Positions 16,365-26,155 of a DNA stretch of 46,329 nucleotides are shown here, piece by piece. The position numbers and the translations under genes are program-made. The DNA lies in the NCBI GenBank assembly GCA_030697555.1, contig JAUYPV010000042.1, forward strand, positions 1 to 46,329. The letters run 5' to 3'. The notes below the pieces were generated by a model that saw only the letters and a program-made list of their open reading frames with translations, did not search any database and was not told the DNA's origin. Source of the DNA: Hyphomonadaceae bacterium. GTDB lineage: Bacteria; Pseudomonadota; Alphaproteobacteria; Caulobacterales; Hyphomonadaceae. How positions within the stretch are numbered: the stretch's first letter is position 1; every line of letters begins with the position of its first letter.

Positions 16365-18278
16365 TTAGCCGGCGATAAGTTTCAGCGCGCGTTCGTCGCC
16401 GCGGCCCAGCGCCTTGATGGCCGTTGCGGCGATGGAACGAGCGTCGAGTCCGGCCGCTTCGTACATCTTCTCCGGACTGTCCTGATCCTGAAACGAATCC
16501 GGCAGGGTCAGCGTGCGGATCTTGAGGCCCTTGTCGAGCAGGCCGCGTTCGGCCAGCGAGTGGAGAACGAAAGCGCCGAAGCCGCCGCGTGCGCCTTCCT
16601 CGATGGTGATCAGAACTTCGTGGTGCTTGGCGAGCTGGGCGATCAGAGCCTCGTCTAGCGGCTTGGCGAAGCGCGCATCGGCGACAGTGGCCGAAAGGCC
16701 CTGCGCCGCTAGCATTTCGCTGGCGCGCAGGCATTCCTGCAGGCGCGTGCCGTAGGAGAGAATCGCAACCGCCGATCCCTGCTTCACAATCCGGCCCTTG
16801 CCGATTTCCAGCGGCTGCGGATCTTCGAGCAGCGGCAGGCCGACGCCCTCGCCGCGCGGATAACGGAAAGCCGAAGGCCGGTCGTCGATCGCATGCGCGG
16901 TCGCAACCATGCGCTGAAGCTCGGTTTCATCCGCCGCCGCCATCAGCACAAAGCCGGGAAGCTGCCCGAGATAGCCGATATCGAACGATCCCGCGTGCGT
17001 CGGGCCATCGGCCCCAACCAGACCCGCGCGATCGAGCGCGAAGCGCACCGGCAGCTTCTGGATCGCTACATCGTGGACGACGCTGTCATAGCCGCGCTGC
17101 AGGAAGGTGGAGTAGATCGCCGCGAACGGCTTCATGCCATCCGCCGCAAGGCCGGCCGCGAACGTCACCGCATGCTGCTCGGCGATGCCGACATCGAAGC
17201 AGCGCTCCGGGAATTTCTCCGCGAAATAATCGAGGCCCGTGCCCGAAGGCATGGCCGCCGTGATGCCGACGACCCTGGGGTCCTTCTCGGCGATGCGCGC
17301 CATCTCCAGCGCGAACACTTTCGTGTAGGACGGCGGGCCTGCCTTGCCCTTCGCCTGCTCGCCAGTGACGACGTTGAACTTCGAGACGCCGTGATACTTG
17401 TCGTCGGCGATTTCGGCGGGAGCGTAGCCCTTGCCCTTCTGCGTGACGCAGTGGATCAGCACCGGACCGTTGTCCATGTCTCGTGCGTTTTCCAACACGG
17501 GGATCAGCACGCTCATGTCGTGGCCGTCGATCGGGCCGACATAATAGAAGCCCAGTGCATCGAACAGGTCGCCGCCCATCGTGAAGTTGCGGATGGAGTG
17601 CTCGGCTTTCTTGGCCCAGGTCTGGAGGCCGATCTTGCGCACCACGCGCTTTCCGAGGTCGCGCAGCTTCCGATAGCCCTTCGAGGAAACGGTACGCGAG
17701 AGATAGTGGCTCATCGCGCCGACGGGCGGGGCGATCGACATGTCGTTGTCGTTGAGAATCACGATGAGGCGGGTGTGCATGCCGCCTACATTGTTCAGCG
17801 CCTCGTAGATCATCCCGGCGCTCATCGCACCGTCGCCGACGACCGCGATCACCTTGTTGCCGGCCTGCTGCAGGTCGCGCGACACCGCAAAGCCAGACGC
17901 CGCCGAAACCGAGGTGCCCGCGTGGGCTGCGCCGAAAGGATCGTATTCGCTCTCGTCGCGCTTGGTGAAACCGGAAAGCCCGCCGCCCTGGCGCAGCGTG
18001 CGGATGCGGCTGCGGCGACCGGTGAGGATCTTGTGGGGATAGACCTGGTGTCCGACGTCCCAGACCAGCTTGTCCTTGGGCGTGTTGAACACGGCGTGGA
18101 TCGCGACCGTAAGCTCCACCACGCCAAGGCCGGCGCCGAGATGGCCGCCCGTCACGGAAACCGCGCTGATGGTTTCGGCCCGCAACTCGTCAGCGATCTG
18201 CTGGAGATCACCCGGCGACAGACCGCGCAGGTCCGCTGGGCTGGTGATCTGGTCGAGTGTGGGCGTCGGGCTGGTCAT
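16365..18278 (-). CDS. dxs: 1-deoxy-D-xylulose-5-phosphate synthase
   Basis: Dxs condenses pyruvate with glyceraldehyde 3-phosphate, the entry step of the MEP isoprenoid pathway and also a source for thiamine and pyridoxal. The 637-residue length is typical. His46 in GGHLGAGLG is the catalytic histidine, GDGAMSAG with the following NDND forms the thiamine-diphosphate/Mg site, and the transketolase middle domain carries [15 protein letters not shown] and [15 protein letters not shown]. The start at 18278 is preceded by GGTGAG; the frame could extend to 18326 but without support. It is last in the xseB-ispA-dxs operon, 62 bases after ispA. Confidence 0.97.
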   Translation of the reverse strand: MTSPTPTLDQITSPADLRGLSPGDLQQIADELRAETISAVSVTGGHLGAGLGVVELTVAIHAVFNTPKDKLVWDVGHQVYPHKILTGRRSRIRTLRQGGGLSGFTKRDESEYDPFGAAHAGTSVSAASGFAVSRDLQQAGNKVIAVVGDGAMSAGMIYEALNNVGGMHTRLIVILNDNDMSIAPPVGAMSHYLSRTVSSKGYRKLRDLGKRVVRKIGLQTWAKKAEHSIRNFTMGGDLFDALGFYYVGPIDGHDMSVLIPVLENARDMDNGPVLIHCVTQKGKGYAPAEIADDKYHGVSKFNVVTGEQAKGKAGPPSYTKVFALEMARIAEKDPRVVGITAAMPSGTGLDYFAEKFPERCFDVGIAEQHAVTFAAGLAADGMKPFAAIYSTFLQRGYDSVVHDVAIQKLPVRFALDRAGLVGADGPTHAGSFDIGYLGQLPGFVLMAAADETELQRMVATAHAIDDRPSAFRYPRGEGVGLPLLEDPQPLEIGKGRIVKQGSAVAILSYGTRLQECLRASEMLAAQGLSATVADARFAKPLDEALIAQLAKHHEVLITIEEGARGGFGAFVLHSLAERGLLDKGLKIRTLTLPDSFQDQDSPEKMYEAAGLDARSIAATAIKALGRGDERALKLIAG

Positions 18279-18340
18279 TCGATAGGTCTCACCCCGGGAC
18301 ACTACTGATCTAGTGAGATTTTGCACCGGATACAGGTGAA

Positions 18341-19246
18341 TTAGTGGCGGCGATTGAGCACAAAGTCGACCGTATGGAGGAGAGTTGCGGCGCGGGAGCC
18401 GAAGGACGCGAGGTGCTGCTTCGCCTGTGCGGCGAGATAACGCACCCGGTCCTGGGCGCCTTCGACCCCCAGAAGCGACACGAAATTCGCCTTCCCGGCC
18501 GGGCTGTCCTTTGAAACCGCCTTGCCCAGGATGCTCGGGTCGCCCTCTACGTCCAGCAGGTCGTCGACGATCTGGAAGGCCAGGCCGAGGTCGTTGGTGT
18601 AGCCGGCGATCGCCTGCCGCTCGTTTTCGAGGGCGCCGCCCAGCAGCGCGCCGATTTCGCCGGCGAACGTGATCAGCGCCCCGGTCTTCAGCCGCTGCAT
18701 CCGGGTCAGCACCTGCAGCGGTTCCTCGGCGTCCGACATCGGATACATGTCGATCATCTGCCCGCCGACCATGCCGCGTGCGCCAGCAGCGACCGCCATG
18801 CGCTCGATCAGCTTGCAGCGCATCAGCGCATCGCGATGCGTCTCGGGCGATGCCATGATCTCGAAGGCCAGCGCCTGCAAGGCGTCCCCCGCCAAGACTG
18901 CCGTCGCCTCGTCGAACTGCTTGTGCACCGTCGGCTGGCCGCGGCGGTAGTCGTCATCGTCCATGCACGGCAGGTCATCATGGATCAGCGAATAGGCGTG
19001 CATGCACTCGAGCGCAGCGGCGGCGCGGAGCAGCGCCTTCTCCTGCGCGCCGAACATCCGGCCGACCTCGATGGTGATGAACGGGCGCAGGCGCTTGCCT
19101 TTTGACAGCGCGCCATGGCGCATCGCACGCATGAGCTGCGCCTCCGGCCCGCTCGCAGCCGGAATGAGCTGGTCGAGCGCGACCGTTATCCGGTCAGCCA
19201 CCTCGTTGAGGCGCTGCTCGAAATGCGGATCGAGTGGGCGTATCAC
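18341..19246 (-). CDS. ispA: Short-chain polyprenyl (farnesyl) diphosphate synthase
   Basis: IspA joins isopentenyl diphosphate to dimethylallyl and geranyl diphosphate, giving farnesyl diphosphate for quinones, undecaprenyl carrier and hopanoids. In the 301 residues, the first aspartate-rich motif is [11 protein letters not shown] (Asp90, 91 and 96, with the two-residue insertion of bacterial FPP synthases). The second is [11 protein letters not shown], and KGKRLRP is the diphosphate-binding arginine region. The start is GTG at 19246, nine bases after the xseB stop, with AGGG upstream. The last step of chain-length control is not readable, so C15 is inferred from family and operon. Confidence 0.93.
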   Translation of the reverse strand: MIRPLDPHFEQRLNEVADRITVALDQLIPAASGPEAQLMRAMRHGALSKGKRLRPFITIEVGRMFGAQEKALLRAAAALECMHAYSLIHDDLPCMDDDDYRRGQPTVHKQFDEATAVLAGDALQALAFEIMASPETHRDALMRCKLIERMAVAAGARGMVGGQMIDMYPMSDAEEPLQVLTRMQRLKTGALITFAGEIGALLGGALENERQAIAGYTNDLGLAFQIVDDLLDVEGDPSILGKAVSKDSPAGKANFVSLLGVEGAQDRVRYLAAQAKQHLASFGSRAATLLHTVDFVLNRRH

Positions 19247-19255
19247 TTCGATGCC

Positions 19256-19507
19256 CTAGAGATCATCTGCGCGCTCCAGCCCTTTGGGCCCATCCGGGCC
19301 CAGCACGATCTTCTCTACCTTGAGCTCGGCTTCCTTGAGCTTCTTTTCGCAGTGCGCTTTCAGCGCAGCGCCACGCTCATAGATGCGGATCGAGTCCTCC
19401 AGCGGCACATCGCCCTGCTCCAGCTTGTGCACGATCTGCTCGAGCTGCGCGAGCGCATCCTCGAAGCTCATCGTTGCAATGTCTGCGCTGGCCTTGGGCT
19501 CTGGCAT
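19256..19507 (-). CDS. xseB: Exodeoxyribonuclease VII small subunit
   Basis: XseB is the small helical subunit that joins several copies to XseA to form exonuclease VII, which degrades single-stranded DNA. The 83-residue product shows the family core: [33 protein letters not shown] followed by a lysine-rich second helix. It heads the operon with ispA and dxs, an arrangement conserved across proteobacteria. The xseA gene is not in the window. Confidence 0.95.
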   Translation of the reverse strand: MPEPKASADIATMSFEDALAQLEQIVHKLEQGDVPLEDSIRIYERGAALKAHCEKKLKEAELKVEKIVLGPDGPKGLERADDL

Positions 19508-19638
19508 TCAGGTCTCCAAAAAGTGCTGCACCATATGTACGTGACACGGGCGGAGCAAGCATGTGACAAAAGGATGGAAGGTGTCCCATTCGGGAGCCGT
19601 GAGCACGGCCACCTGCGCTGGGGCAGCTGACTCTTGCG

Positions 19639-20253
19639 TCAGCGCTTCTGGTAGATCCGGTACGACCAGTACTTGTCGCCGCCGTCGTGCACGCAGGTCC
19701 AGCCGCGCTTCTGGAGCTGCGGCCGCAACATACGGTTGAACCAGCCGTGCGCCGCGAGCACCACGTCGCGGCCCTCGCCGGCGCGCTCGATCAGCACGTC
19801 GGCCGCCTTGCCGGCGCGCGCCCGTGCATCGCGCACGTGCTCGTCGCCGTCATGATGCCCGAACAGCCAGGCCAGCCGCGCGATCTTGTTCCACGTCTTC
19901 GGCAGATGGCGCGACTTCCAGCGCGGCGGCGGCAGGGGTGCTTCGTTGAACAACTCGTGGTGCGCGACGTCTTTTCCGCGCGCAAGGTGCTTCGCCGTCT
20001 GCATCGCGCGGGGCCGCACCGACGACAGCATGATCGCATCGTCCGGGATCTCGCGCATCAGCGCGTCGGAGCATTTCTGTTCCTCGGCCAGTGGGCTCTG
20101 CTCGTAGCGCGACCACCAATCGCGATAGGACTTCCAGTCGAGATGCGGGCCCTCGTTCCGGTTCAGCACCGGCCGTCCGTGGCGTACGACGATGATGCGC
20201 CCCGAGCGCACCGTCTTCGCCGGCCGATCCGCGTGTTTCACGGCAGCGTCCAT
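19639..20253 (-). CDS. Histidine phosphatase family protein
   Basis: The 204-residue protein carries the phosphohistidine motif IIVVRHGRPVL near residues 20-30. The second arginine is in SSVRPRAMQTA, and a late catalytic histidine is in VVLAAHGWFNRM. This is the phosphoglycerate-mutase-like family of small-molecule or protein phosphatases. Insertions such as PPPRWKSRHLPKTWNK mark a subgroup I cannot name. The start is uncertain: ATG at 20253 has GAGG only three bases upstream, and an alternative at 20301 adds a non-conserved 16 residues. It is monocistronic by position. Confidence 0.75.
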   Translation of the reverse strand: MDAAVKHADRPAKTVRSGRIIVVRHGRPVLNRNEGPHLDWKSYRDWWSRYEQSPLAEEQKCSDALMREIPDDAIMLSSVRPRAMQTAKHLARGKDVAHHELFNEAPLPPPRWKSRHLPKTWNKIARLAWLFGHHDGDEHVRDARARAGKAADVLIERAGEGRDVVLAAHGWFNRMLRPQLQKRGWTCVHDGGDKYWSYRIYQKR

Positions 20254-20387
20254 GGTCCTCGACGGCCCCAGGCCAAACGAGCCTCCCCAGAGAGAAGGCA
20301 TCCCCGGGGAGGTGCTTAGAGCATCAGGCGGGAAAATCCAAAACTGCTTTTCATGAACAGCAGTTCCATCCCGGAATCCCTAGAGAA

Positions 20388-21572
20388 TCAGAATGCAGAC
20401 GCGCGCGCCGCAGCCCTGATGGCGGCCGAGGTCCGGGCCATAGCCGGGTCCTCGCCCAGTGCACGCGCCAGCCCACGCACCTGTCCGCCCAGGCTCGTCT
20501 CAACCGCAAGTATGACATCCAGCCTGCGTCGCGTGCGCCCGGCTAGCCGCGAGGCTGGTCCGAACCCACCTTGCTCGACCGCATGGATCAGCCCGCTCGC
20601 CAGCGCCCTCGCCCCGCCCGCAAACCCCGTCGCGGTGACGACGCCATCGTCCACCGGCGTCGAATAGCTCGCGTAATACTTCTTGTAGTGATCCTCGCCC
20701 GTGCCGAGCACCGCCTCGGTGACGCCATGCCCCGCCGCAAGCTCCAGCAGCTTCTCCTGCAGGATCAGACCTGGTGAGCACGATGCGAACACCGGATCAT
20801 AGCCCGCGATCCAGCCATGCAGCATCTTCTCGCTGCGCAGCCCGAACTCCGCCGCCGCAAGCCTGCCCTTGTAGCGCACCGTCGCCATCACGCCGGCAAA
20901 GCCCGCGCCCTGCTCCTTCGCGCACGCCTCCAGCAGCCTACGTGTCCACTCCGCGCGCAGCACATCGTGGCGCCGCGTACGGAGGAACTGCTCGCGCTTC
21001 CAGCGGATCAGGGTCGCAAGGTCATCGCCACACGCCGAGCCGAAACCGTAAGTCACCTCACCGAACTCGCGCTCCGCCTGCCGCGTCAGGCGCCGCATCT
21101 TCTTGAAGTGCCTCGGATGGCAGTCGCGTTGCGCATCCAGATAGACCTCGAAGCCTCTGCCCAGGTCGGCAACCGCCGCCCCTTCCCGCTGGCGCAGCTT
21201 CACGCCGCGCCCCGCCTGCGCCTCCGGCCAGCCGGAGAACACGTAGGCCGCGATCCCCGCCTCGCCCATCGCCGCCGCGACATCGATCGTCGCGTCCTGC
21301 GCAACCAGCGGCCCGTTCACGTCGCACATCGGCGCGCCCAGCGGCCGTGCCAGTCCCGACACGGCAAGCTGCACCGGCAGGATCAGCTCAATCGAGCCGG
21401 TCTCGCCGCGCGCCACGACTATGCGCGCATCCTCGCGCACCGACCCGACAGCAAGCGCGAACTCAGGCGCATGGAAAGGACTGGAATACCGCGCATCCGC
21501 ACCGCGCAGCGCTCGCCACGCGTCGATCACGTCCGGCGCAAGCTCGGAGGGATGAAGAAGGGAAACGTCCAT
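20388..21572 (-). CDS. CelD/FemAB-like GNAT acetyltransferase
   Basis: The 394-residue protein matches the CelD/BcsL group of GNAT proteins (PF13480): an N-terminal domain with SSPFHAPEFALAVGS, a linker with HFKKMRRLTRQAEREFG, then the acyltransferase core. The core contains IRWKREQFLRTRR, GRLAAAEFGLRSEKMLHGWIAGYDP and the late Y-rich FemAB-like GEDHYKKYYASYSTPVDD. Such proteins usually serve exopolysaccharide or cell-surface assembly, and some are lipid or peptidoglycan N-acyltransferases. No polysaccharide genes adjoin it here, so the substrate is open. The Ala/Arg-rich C-terminus is poorly conserved in appearance. Confidence 0.8.
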   Translation of the reverse strand: MDVSLLHPSELAPDVIDAWRALRGADARYSSPFHAPEFALAVGSVREDARIVVARGETGSIELILPVQLAVSGLARPLGAPMCDVNGPLVAQDATIDVAAAMGEAGIAAYVFSGWPEAQAGRGVKLRQREGAAVADLGRGFEVYLDAQRDCHPRHFKKMRRLTRQAEREFGEVTYGFGSACGDDLATLIRWKREQFLRTRRHDVLRAEWTRRLLEACAKEQGAGFAGVMATVRYKGRLAAAEFGLRSEKMLHGWIAGYDPVFASCSPGLILQEKLLELAAGHGVTEAVLGTGEDHYKKYYASYSTPVDDGVVTATGFAGGARALASGLIHAVEQGGFGPASRLAGRTRRRLDVILAVETSLGGQVRGLARALGEDPAMARTSAAIRAAARASAF

Positions 21573-21665
21573 CGACCGGCCGGCCTTCGCACATATAAAT
21601 GGCGGAGGTTCAGCCTACCCCGGACATGTTTAACATTCGGGGAAGGACGAGGTTTGAATTGAACC

Positions 21666-22556
21666 TTACAGGCCTTTCCAGAGCCGGCCTTTCGGGCATT
21701 CCGTGCCTTCGGCCTTCTGGCAGCCGTGCAGCGTGAACAGCACCGTCTCCGCCCGGCCGATCATGTGATCGAACGGCACGAAGCCGATGGCGTCTTCCGA
21801 AGTCGGCTGGTTGAGGTTCGGCCGGCGGTAAGGCCAGGCCTCCGGGAACTGCGCCGCCATCGAGCGGTGCCCCGTTGGCGCGCGGCTGTCTTCGGAGTTG
21901 TCGCGGTTGTCGCCCATCATGAAGACATGGCCCGGCGGCACCTTGAACACCGGTGTCTCGTCCAGCGCCTCGGTGTCCGACCATTCGTGGATCAGGTGCG
22001 CCTTCTTCTCCCCCGGAAGCTGCTCGGAATATTCCGTCGCCGCCACCAGTGCGCCGCCATCGGCGATGTAGGTTGTCTTGCGGATTTCAGTGCGCTGCAC
22101 GACCTGCCCGTTAAGATAGAGCTGCCCGCCCTTCATCTCGATCGTGTCGCCGGGGATACCGATCACCCGCTTGATCATCACGCGGGGATTGAACGGATGC
22201 TGGAACACCATAACGTCGCCGCGCGTCGGCGTGGAGCCGAACACGCGCTCATCCGGATTCTTCTTGTCGTCGCCCATGAACAGCGTGCCCAGCCCGAACG
22301 GCACCGAGTTCCTGTCATAGCCATAAGCGAACTTCGCCACCGCCACGCGATCGCCCACCTGCAGCGCCGGCACCATGCTTTCGGACGGGATCGAGCGCAG
22401 CTCGTAGACGAAGGTCGAGAAGATCAGCCAGAACGGCACGAAGATGGCGATCGTCATCGCCGTTTCGCGGATCTCGTGCAGCGCCTTCTTGCCCAGGTTC
22501 TTCTTGGGCGGAGCTTCGCCCTCGGAAGCGGGCTGTTCGGTCGCGGAATCACTCAT
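21666..22556 (-). CDS. lepB: Signal peptidase I
   Basis: LepB removes signal peptides from secreted proteins at the outer face of the inner membrane. The 296-residue product has one main transmembrane segment (about 33-50). The catalytic serine is Ser60 in IPSESMVPAL and the general-base lysine is Lys129 in VMIKRVIGIPGD. Box E GDNRDNSEDSR follows. There is a short inserted loop (GLGTLFMGDDKKNPDERVF) and a C-terminal cysteine pair. The start at 22556 has AAGGG upstream; an extension to 22619 is not supported. A hydrophilic Glu/Pro/Lys-rich N-terminus precedes the helix. Confidence 0.95.
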   Translation of the reverse strand: MSDSATEQPASEGEAPPKKNLGKKALHEIRETAMTIAIFVPFWLIFSTFVYELRSIPSESMVPALQVGDRVAVAKFAYGYDRNSVPFGLGTLFMGDDKKNPDERVFGSTPTRGDVMVFQHPFNPRVMIKRVIGIPGDTIEMKGGQLYLNGQVVQRTEIRKTTYIADGGALVAATEYSEQLPGEKKAHLIHEWSDTEALDETPVFKVPPGHVFMMGDNRDNSEDSRAPTGHRSMAAQFPEAWPYRRPNLNQPTSEDAIGFVPFDHMIGRAETVLFTLHGCQKAEGTECPKGRLWKGL

Positions 22557-22664
22557 GAACAGGCCCTTGGCACCCTGCCCGCTGGCGGGCCAACTGCTTC
22601 CCAGACGCCCCCAAATCAAGCGATGCGGGCGGTGCGGCTATACGTTATGCGTCTCCCCCTGCCG

Positions 22665-23732
22665 TCAAGACGCCCGTCTGTACAGCGTTGCCCCCCCGTC
22701 CTGCACGGACGTCACAAGTCCCCGCCCACGCAGGCAATTCAGGTGCGCCAGGGTTTCCCCGGTCGCCATGCCCAGACTGTCCTTCTCGATTGCCCGGGCA
22801 AAAAGGGCGATGAACAGGTCTATCGCCCGTTTCGGTTCGTCCAGCCGGGACAGCAGTCGTTTCATCCCGAGCTCATGCCCGTCCACCAGCGCGTCCAGTC
22901 GCTTATGCGCGCCACGGAAAGGCTCGTTGTGGGACGGCAGCACCAGCACATCCTCCGGCAGAAGGTCGCGCAGTTTCTTGCAGGACCGCAGCCAGTCCGA
23001 CAGCGGATCGGCCTCCGGCTCGGTCGGGAACACGCTCACGTTGGAGGATATGCGCGGCAGGATCTGGTCGCCTGAAATGAACAGGTTCAGATCCTTCTGC
23101 CAGAGGCATGCATGGTCAGGCGAATGCCCGCACCCCGTGACGACATGCCACGTCCGTCCGCCGATCGAAATCTCGTCGCCGTCCGACATGCGATGGAAGG
23201 CGTCGGGCAGTTGCGACACCGCTTTTCCGAACCCGCCGAAGCGGTCGACATAACGGTCGAGGTCTTCCTGCTCCCATCCCGCCGCGCGGTAGAACTTCAC
23301 GCCGGCCTCCGGCGCCTCGCGTCCGGTGTCAGCCACCAGCATGCGGCAAGAGATGTACTCCAGCCGCGTGATCCACAGCTCGCACTGGAATTTGCGCGTG
23401 ATCCAGCCGGCGAGGCCGATGTGGTCTGGATGCATGTGCGTGACGATCACGCGCTTGATCGGCTTGCCGCCCAATCCTCCGCTCGCAAGGTCAGCGCCGA
23501 ACATCGTGCGCCAGTGCGATTTGGTCTCGGACGTCTGCATGCCGGTGTCGACCAGCGTCCAGCCGTCGCCATCCTCCAGCAGCCAGAGATTGATCCACTT
23601 GAGCGAGAACGGCAGCGGCATCCGCACCCAGCGCACGCCCGGCGCAATCTCCAGCGCCGCCCCGCCAACCGGCGGTTCGGCGATCGGATACTCGTACCGC
23701 GCCCGCTCTGTCTTGCCCTCGAAGCCGTCCAT
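22665..23732 (-). CDS. MBL-fold metallo-hydrolase
   Basis: The 355-residue protein carries the metallo-beta-lactamase signature THMHPDHIGLAGW (about 98-110), preceded by the strand LVDTG. Later metal ligands are in TGCGHSPDHACLW, FISGDQILP and LPSHNEPF. The C-terminal region is helical with a winged-helix look (ETLAHLNCLRGRGLV), as in the glyoxalase II/LACTB2-like branch. It begins with the FEGKTERARYEYP block typical of a widespread alphaproteobacterial homologue. It probably hydrolyses a thioester or ester; the substrate is unknown. Confidence 0.85.
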   Translation of the reverse strand: MDGFEGKTERARYEYPIAEPPVGGAALEIAPGVRWVRMPLPFSLKWINLWLLEDGDGWTLVDTGMQTSETKSHWRTMFGADLASGGLGGKPIKRVIVTHMHPDHIGLAGWITRKFQCELWITRLEYISCRMLVADTGREAPEAGVKFYRAAGWEQEDLDRYVDRFGGFGKAVSQLPDAFHRMSDGDEISIGGRTWHVVTGCGHSPDHACLWQKDLNLFISGDQILPRISSNVSVFPTEPEADPLSDWLRSCKKLRDLLPEDVLVLPSHNEPFRGAHKRLDALVDGHELGMKRLLSRLDEPKRAIDLFIALFARAIEKDSLGMATGETLAHLNCLRGRGLVTSVQDGGATLYRRAS

Positions 23733-23882
23733 GGGACGCCCTTCTCTTTAGCTGCAATGCAGCAAGCCTACCTGTCGCACCGTACTTGGGCAAACAGCCC
23801 GCCAACGGCCCTTCCGCAAGCAGGCCTGGCATCGACGTCAAAGGCGACCCCGGGTAGGCTTCAGCCCAAGGGGAGGTCGGTC

Positions 23883-24137
23883 ATGCGTGAAATGGTCGGG
23901 CTGATCGTCGGGCTCTATCTGACCGCGGCGCTCGTTGTGTTCGGCGGCGCGGCCTATGGCTTCATGTCTGGCGAGAATGCCGAACACTCGTCCTGCAAGC
24001 CCAACTGGCAATGGGCCGCCTATCGCGCCTCGATCTGGCCGAAGACCTATTTCGACGATGCCGAGAAGGCGCGCGACTTCGTCACCTGGCTGCTCGTCCG
24101 CTACGAACCGTTCCCCGAAGGCTGCCCCGCAGGCTGA
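23883..24137 (+). CDS. Small membrane-anchored hypothetical protein
   Basis: The 84-residue protein has an N-terminal transmembrane helix (about 4-28, EMVGLIVGLYLTAALVVFGG). A soluble tail contains CKPNWQWAAYRASIWPKTYFDDAEKARDFVTWL and ends in CPAG. The two cysteines could form a disulfide if the tail is periplasmic. A strong GGGGAGG site six bases before the ATG sets the start; the frame is open far upstream but that part is antisense to the metallo-hydrolase gene. Family and function are unknown. Confidence 0.7.
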   Translation: MREMVGLIVGLYLTAALVVFGGAAYGFMSGENAEHSSCKPNWQWAAYRASIWPKTYFDDAEKARDFVTWLLVRYEPFPEGCPAG

Positions 24138-24338
24138 CGCAGCCTGTTGCTTCACACGGTCACGCCGGGTGCTTTGGGCCGCGCCCGGGCCGAATCGAGT
24201 CTTTCTCCACGATCAATTTAGCGTAACCCCCGTCACCAGCAGCAGTTGTGCGTGCCCACGCCTCTGGACGCGGGCTGTTGCGTCTGCAACTTGGCGGGAC
24301 TCGCCCGGCAGCGGGCTCAGCTGAGAGGGAATTGATCC

Positions 24339-24953
24339 ATGCGCAGTCTTCTTGTCGCTGTTGCCGCCGCCGCAGCCTTGTCGGCCCCAGCCTATGCGCA
24401 AGCCCCAGCGCCGGCCCCGGCCGCCACCTACGGCGTCGACAAGACGCACGCCAGCCTCACCTGGAAGGCCCTGCACAACGGCCTGTCCTGGTATACCGCC
24501 CGCTTCACCAAGTTTGACGTCCAGGTCGACTTCAACGAGGCCGACGTCTCCAAGTCCAAAGTCACCGCCAGTGTCGACGTAAAATCGATCGAGACCGACT
24601 TCGCCAGGACACGCGCGGCCGGCAACACCACCGACTTCAACACCGAACTCGGCGGCGAGCGCTTCCTCAACGCGGCCAAGTTCCCGCAGGCCACTTTCGC
24701 CTCGACCGCCATCTCCAAGACGGGCGACAAGACCGGCAAGATGACCGGCAACCTCACCCTGTTCGGCGTTACCAAGCCGGTGACGTTCGACGTGAGCTAT
24801 GTCGGCAACCGCTACGACCCGCGCTCGCAGAAGCACAAGATCGGCTTCCAGGCCGTGGGCTCGTTCAAGCGCTCCGACTTCGGCGTCACCCCCGGCGGCC
24901 CGCTCGGCGACGAAATCAAGCTCGAGATCAACGCCGAGCTGATCCAGAAGTAA
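24339..24953 (+). CDS. Periplasmic YceI family protein 1
   Basis: The 204-residue protein has a signal peptide (about 1-21, AYA before Gln) and an Ala/Pro linker. A full YceI domain follows: YGVDKTHASLTWKALHNGLSWYTARF, FLNAAKFPQATFAS, the GNLTLFGVTKPVTFDV block and GFQAVGSFKRSDFGV near the end. YceI proteins are lipocalin-like beta barrels that bind isoprenoid or quinone-type lipids (family knowledge). GAGAGGGA supports the start. It is closed by a strong terminator at 24990 and followed by a second YceI gene. Confidence 0.9.
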   Translation: MRSLLVAVAAAAALSAPAYAQAPAPAPAATYGVDKTHASLTWKALHNGLSWYTARFTKFDVQVDFNEADVSKSKVTASVDVKSIETDFARTRAAGNTTDFNTELGGERFLNAAKFPQATFASTAISKTGDKTGKMTGNLTLFGVTKPVTFDVSYVGNRYDPRSQKHKIGFQAVGSFKRSDFGVTPGGPLGDEIKLEINAELIQK

Positions 24954-24989
24954 GTCAAGCGAAAAACCCGACCGAAGGTCAGGACATCC

Positions 24990-25026
24990 AATCCCGGGCG
25001 AGCCAATCGCCCGGGATTTTGTTTTG
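24990..25026 (+). terminator. Rho-independent terminator after YceI gene 1
   Basis: AATCCCGGGCGA (24990-25001), loop GCCAA and TCGCCCGGGATT (25007-25018) form a perfect 12-pair stem, followed by TTGTTTTG. This separates the first YceI gene from the second, so each has its own transcription control. Confidence 0.9.
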
Positions 25027-25064
25027 TGCGAAGCTCACGCCTCCCGGATACGGAGTCTCCCCCA

Positions 25065-25697
25065 ATGCGTACCAACATGCGTACCCAGTTGCGCGCCCTG
25101 GCCTTCGCCTCTCTCCTCTTGCCCGCCTCCTGCCTCACCGCGACGCAGACGACGCAAGCACTGCAGTCGCTCCCCACCGGCGGCTACAAGCTCGAGAAGC
25201 CGCACGGCTCCATCCTCTTCCGCGTGAAGCACATGGGCCTGTCCAACTACACCGCCCGCTTCTCCGACTTTGACGCTACGCTCGACTTCGATCCGAAGAA
25301 CCCCGCCGCCAGCCACGTGAAGGCGATCATCAATCCCCTGTCCGTCCACGCCGAGCATCCCACCGACAAGGACTGGGACCGCCGCATCGGCGAGGACCTG
25401 ATGGAGGGCAAGGACTTTCCGCAGATCGTCTTCGACTCCACGAAAGTCGAAACCACCGGAGAATTCACCGGCAAGGTCACCGGCAATCTCACCTTCATGG
25501 GCGTCACCGAGCCCGTGACGCTCGACGTCACCTACAATGGCGCGATGAACTCCGCCGCGCTCTACCAGGGCCGCGCCGCCGTAGGCTTCTCGGCAAAGGG
25601 CACGCTCGACCGCTCCGATTTCGGCCTCACCCGCTACGGCTCGATCGTCGCCGACCAGGTCGAGATCGTCATCGAGGTCGAATTCTCGAAGACCTAA
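25065..25697 (+). CDS. Exported YceI family protein 2
   Basis: The 210-residue protein has a signal peptide ending near LLLPASC. That could be an imperfect lipobox (proline at -3) or a normal cleavage site. The YceI domain runs from YKLEKPHGSILFRVKHMGLSNYTARF through IGEDLMEGKDFPQIVFDS, GNLTFMGVTEPVTLDV and GTLDRSDFGL. The expected role is lipid or quinone binding. The start is ATG 25065 or 25077; GGAG at about 25052 favours the first. Its TAA stop shares CTAA with the stop of the convergent gene at 25694. Confidence 0.88.
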   Translation: MRTNMRTQLRALAFASLLLPASCLTATQTTQALQSLPTGGYKLEKPHGSILFRVKHMGLSNYTARFSDFDATLDFDPKNPAASHVKAIINPLSVHAEHPTDKDWDRRIGEDLMEGKDFPQIVFDSTKVETTGEFTGKVTGNLTFMGVTEPVTLDVTYNGAMNSAALYQGRAAVGFSAKGTLDRSDFGLTRYGSIVADQVEIVIEVEFSKT

Positions 25698-26119
25698 CCG
25701 CCGACAATGACGATATCGTCGACGCCCGAGAGCGAGTCACACGACCGCCACTGGCCCAGGTGGATTTCGAAGAGCCTGGCCCGGCGCGCTTCGTTCGGGC
25801 CACTGCCCGCCTCCGCCAGATAGTCCTTGCGGCTTGCGGCGATGTCCTTGGCGGCTGCAGCGGGATTCTGCTTCGCCTCGGCAGCCCTCATCTCCGCCCA
25901 CGCCCGGAACCTGTCTGCGCGGTGGTCGTCATTGCGCGCCAGGTTATTGGGCTGAAACACTGCCAGCGCCGAGTTCAGCGCCGAACACTGCACCGCCATC
26001 AGATAGTCGACCCCATCCGGAGGCGGCGGCGCGCCCTGCGCCTGCTGCCCCCACGCCGGTCCTGCGGCCAACAACGCCGCCAACACAGCCCCTTCTATCA
26101 CCCGCACTTTTCGTGACAT
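25694..26119 (-). CDS. Secreted hypothetical protein
   Basis: This 141-residue protein has a signal peptide (about 1-24, PAWG before Gln). The mature part is helical and Ala-rich (VQCSALNSALAVFQ, then RFRAWAEMRAAEAKQNPAAAAKDIA), with two cysteines (CSALN and RSCDS). I do not recognise the family. It lies between two YceI genes on the opposite strand, diverging from the b561-YceI gene with 36 bases between starts, so the two may share a control region. The frame extends far upstream antisense to the b561-YceI gene, but the signal peptide and GGGG before 26119 mark the true start. Confidence 0.65.
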   Translation of the reverse strand: MSRKVRVIEGAVLAALLAAGPAWGQQAQGAPPPPDGVDYLMAVQCSALNSALAVFQPNNLARNDDHRADRFRAWAEMRAAEAKQNPAAAAKDIAASRKDYLAEAGSGPNEARRARLFEIHLGQWRSCDSLSGVDDIVIVGG

Positions 26120-26155
26120 CTTCGCCCCAGTTCGAAGCTGACAGTGGAATACATT

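Noticed and set aside
16893-18308. 471-codon frame antisense to dxs
   Set aside because: No motif or ribosome site; dxs on the other strand is certain.
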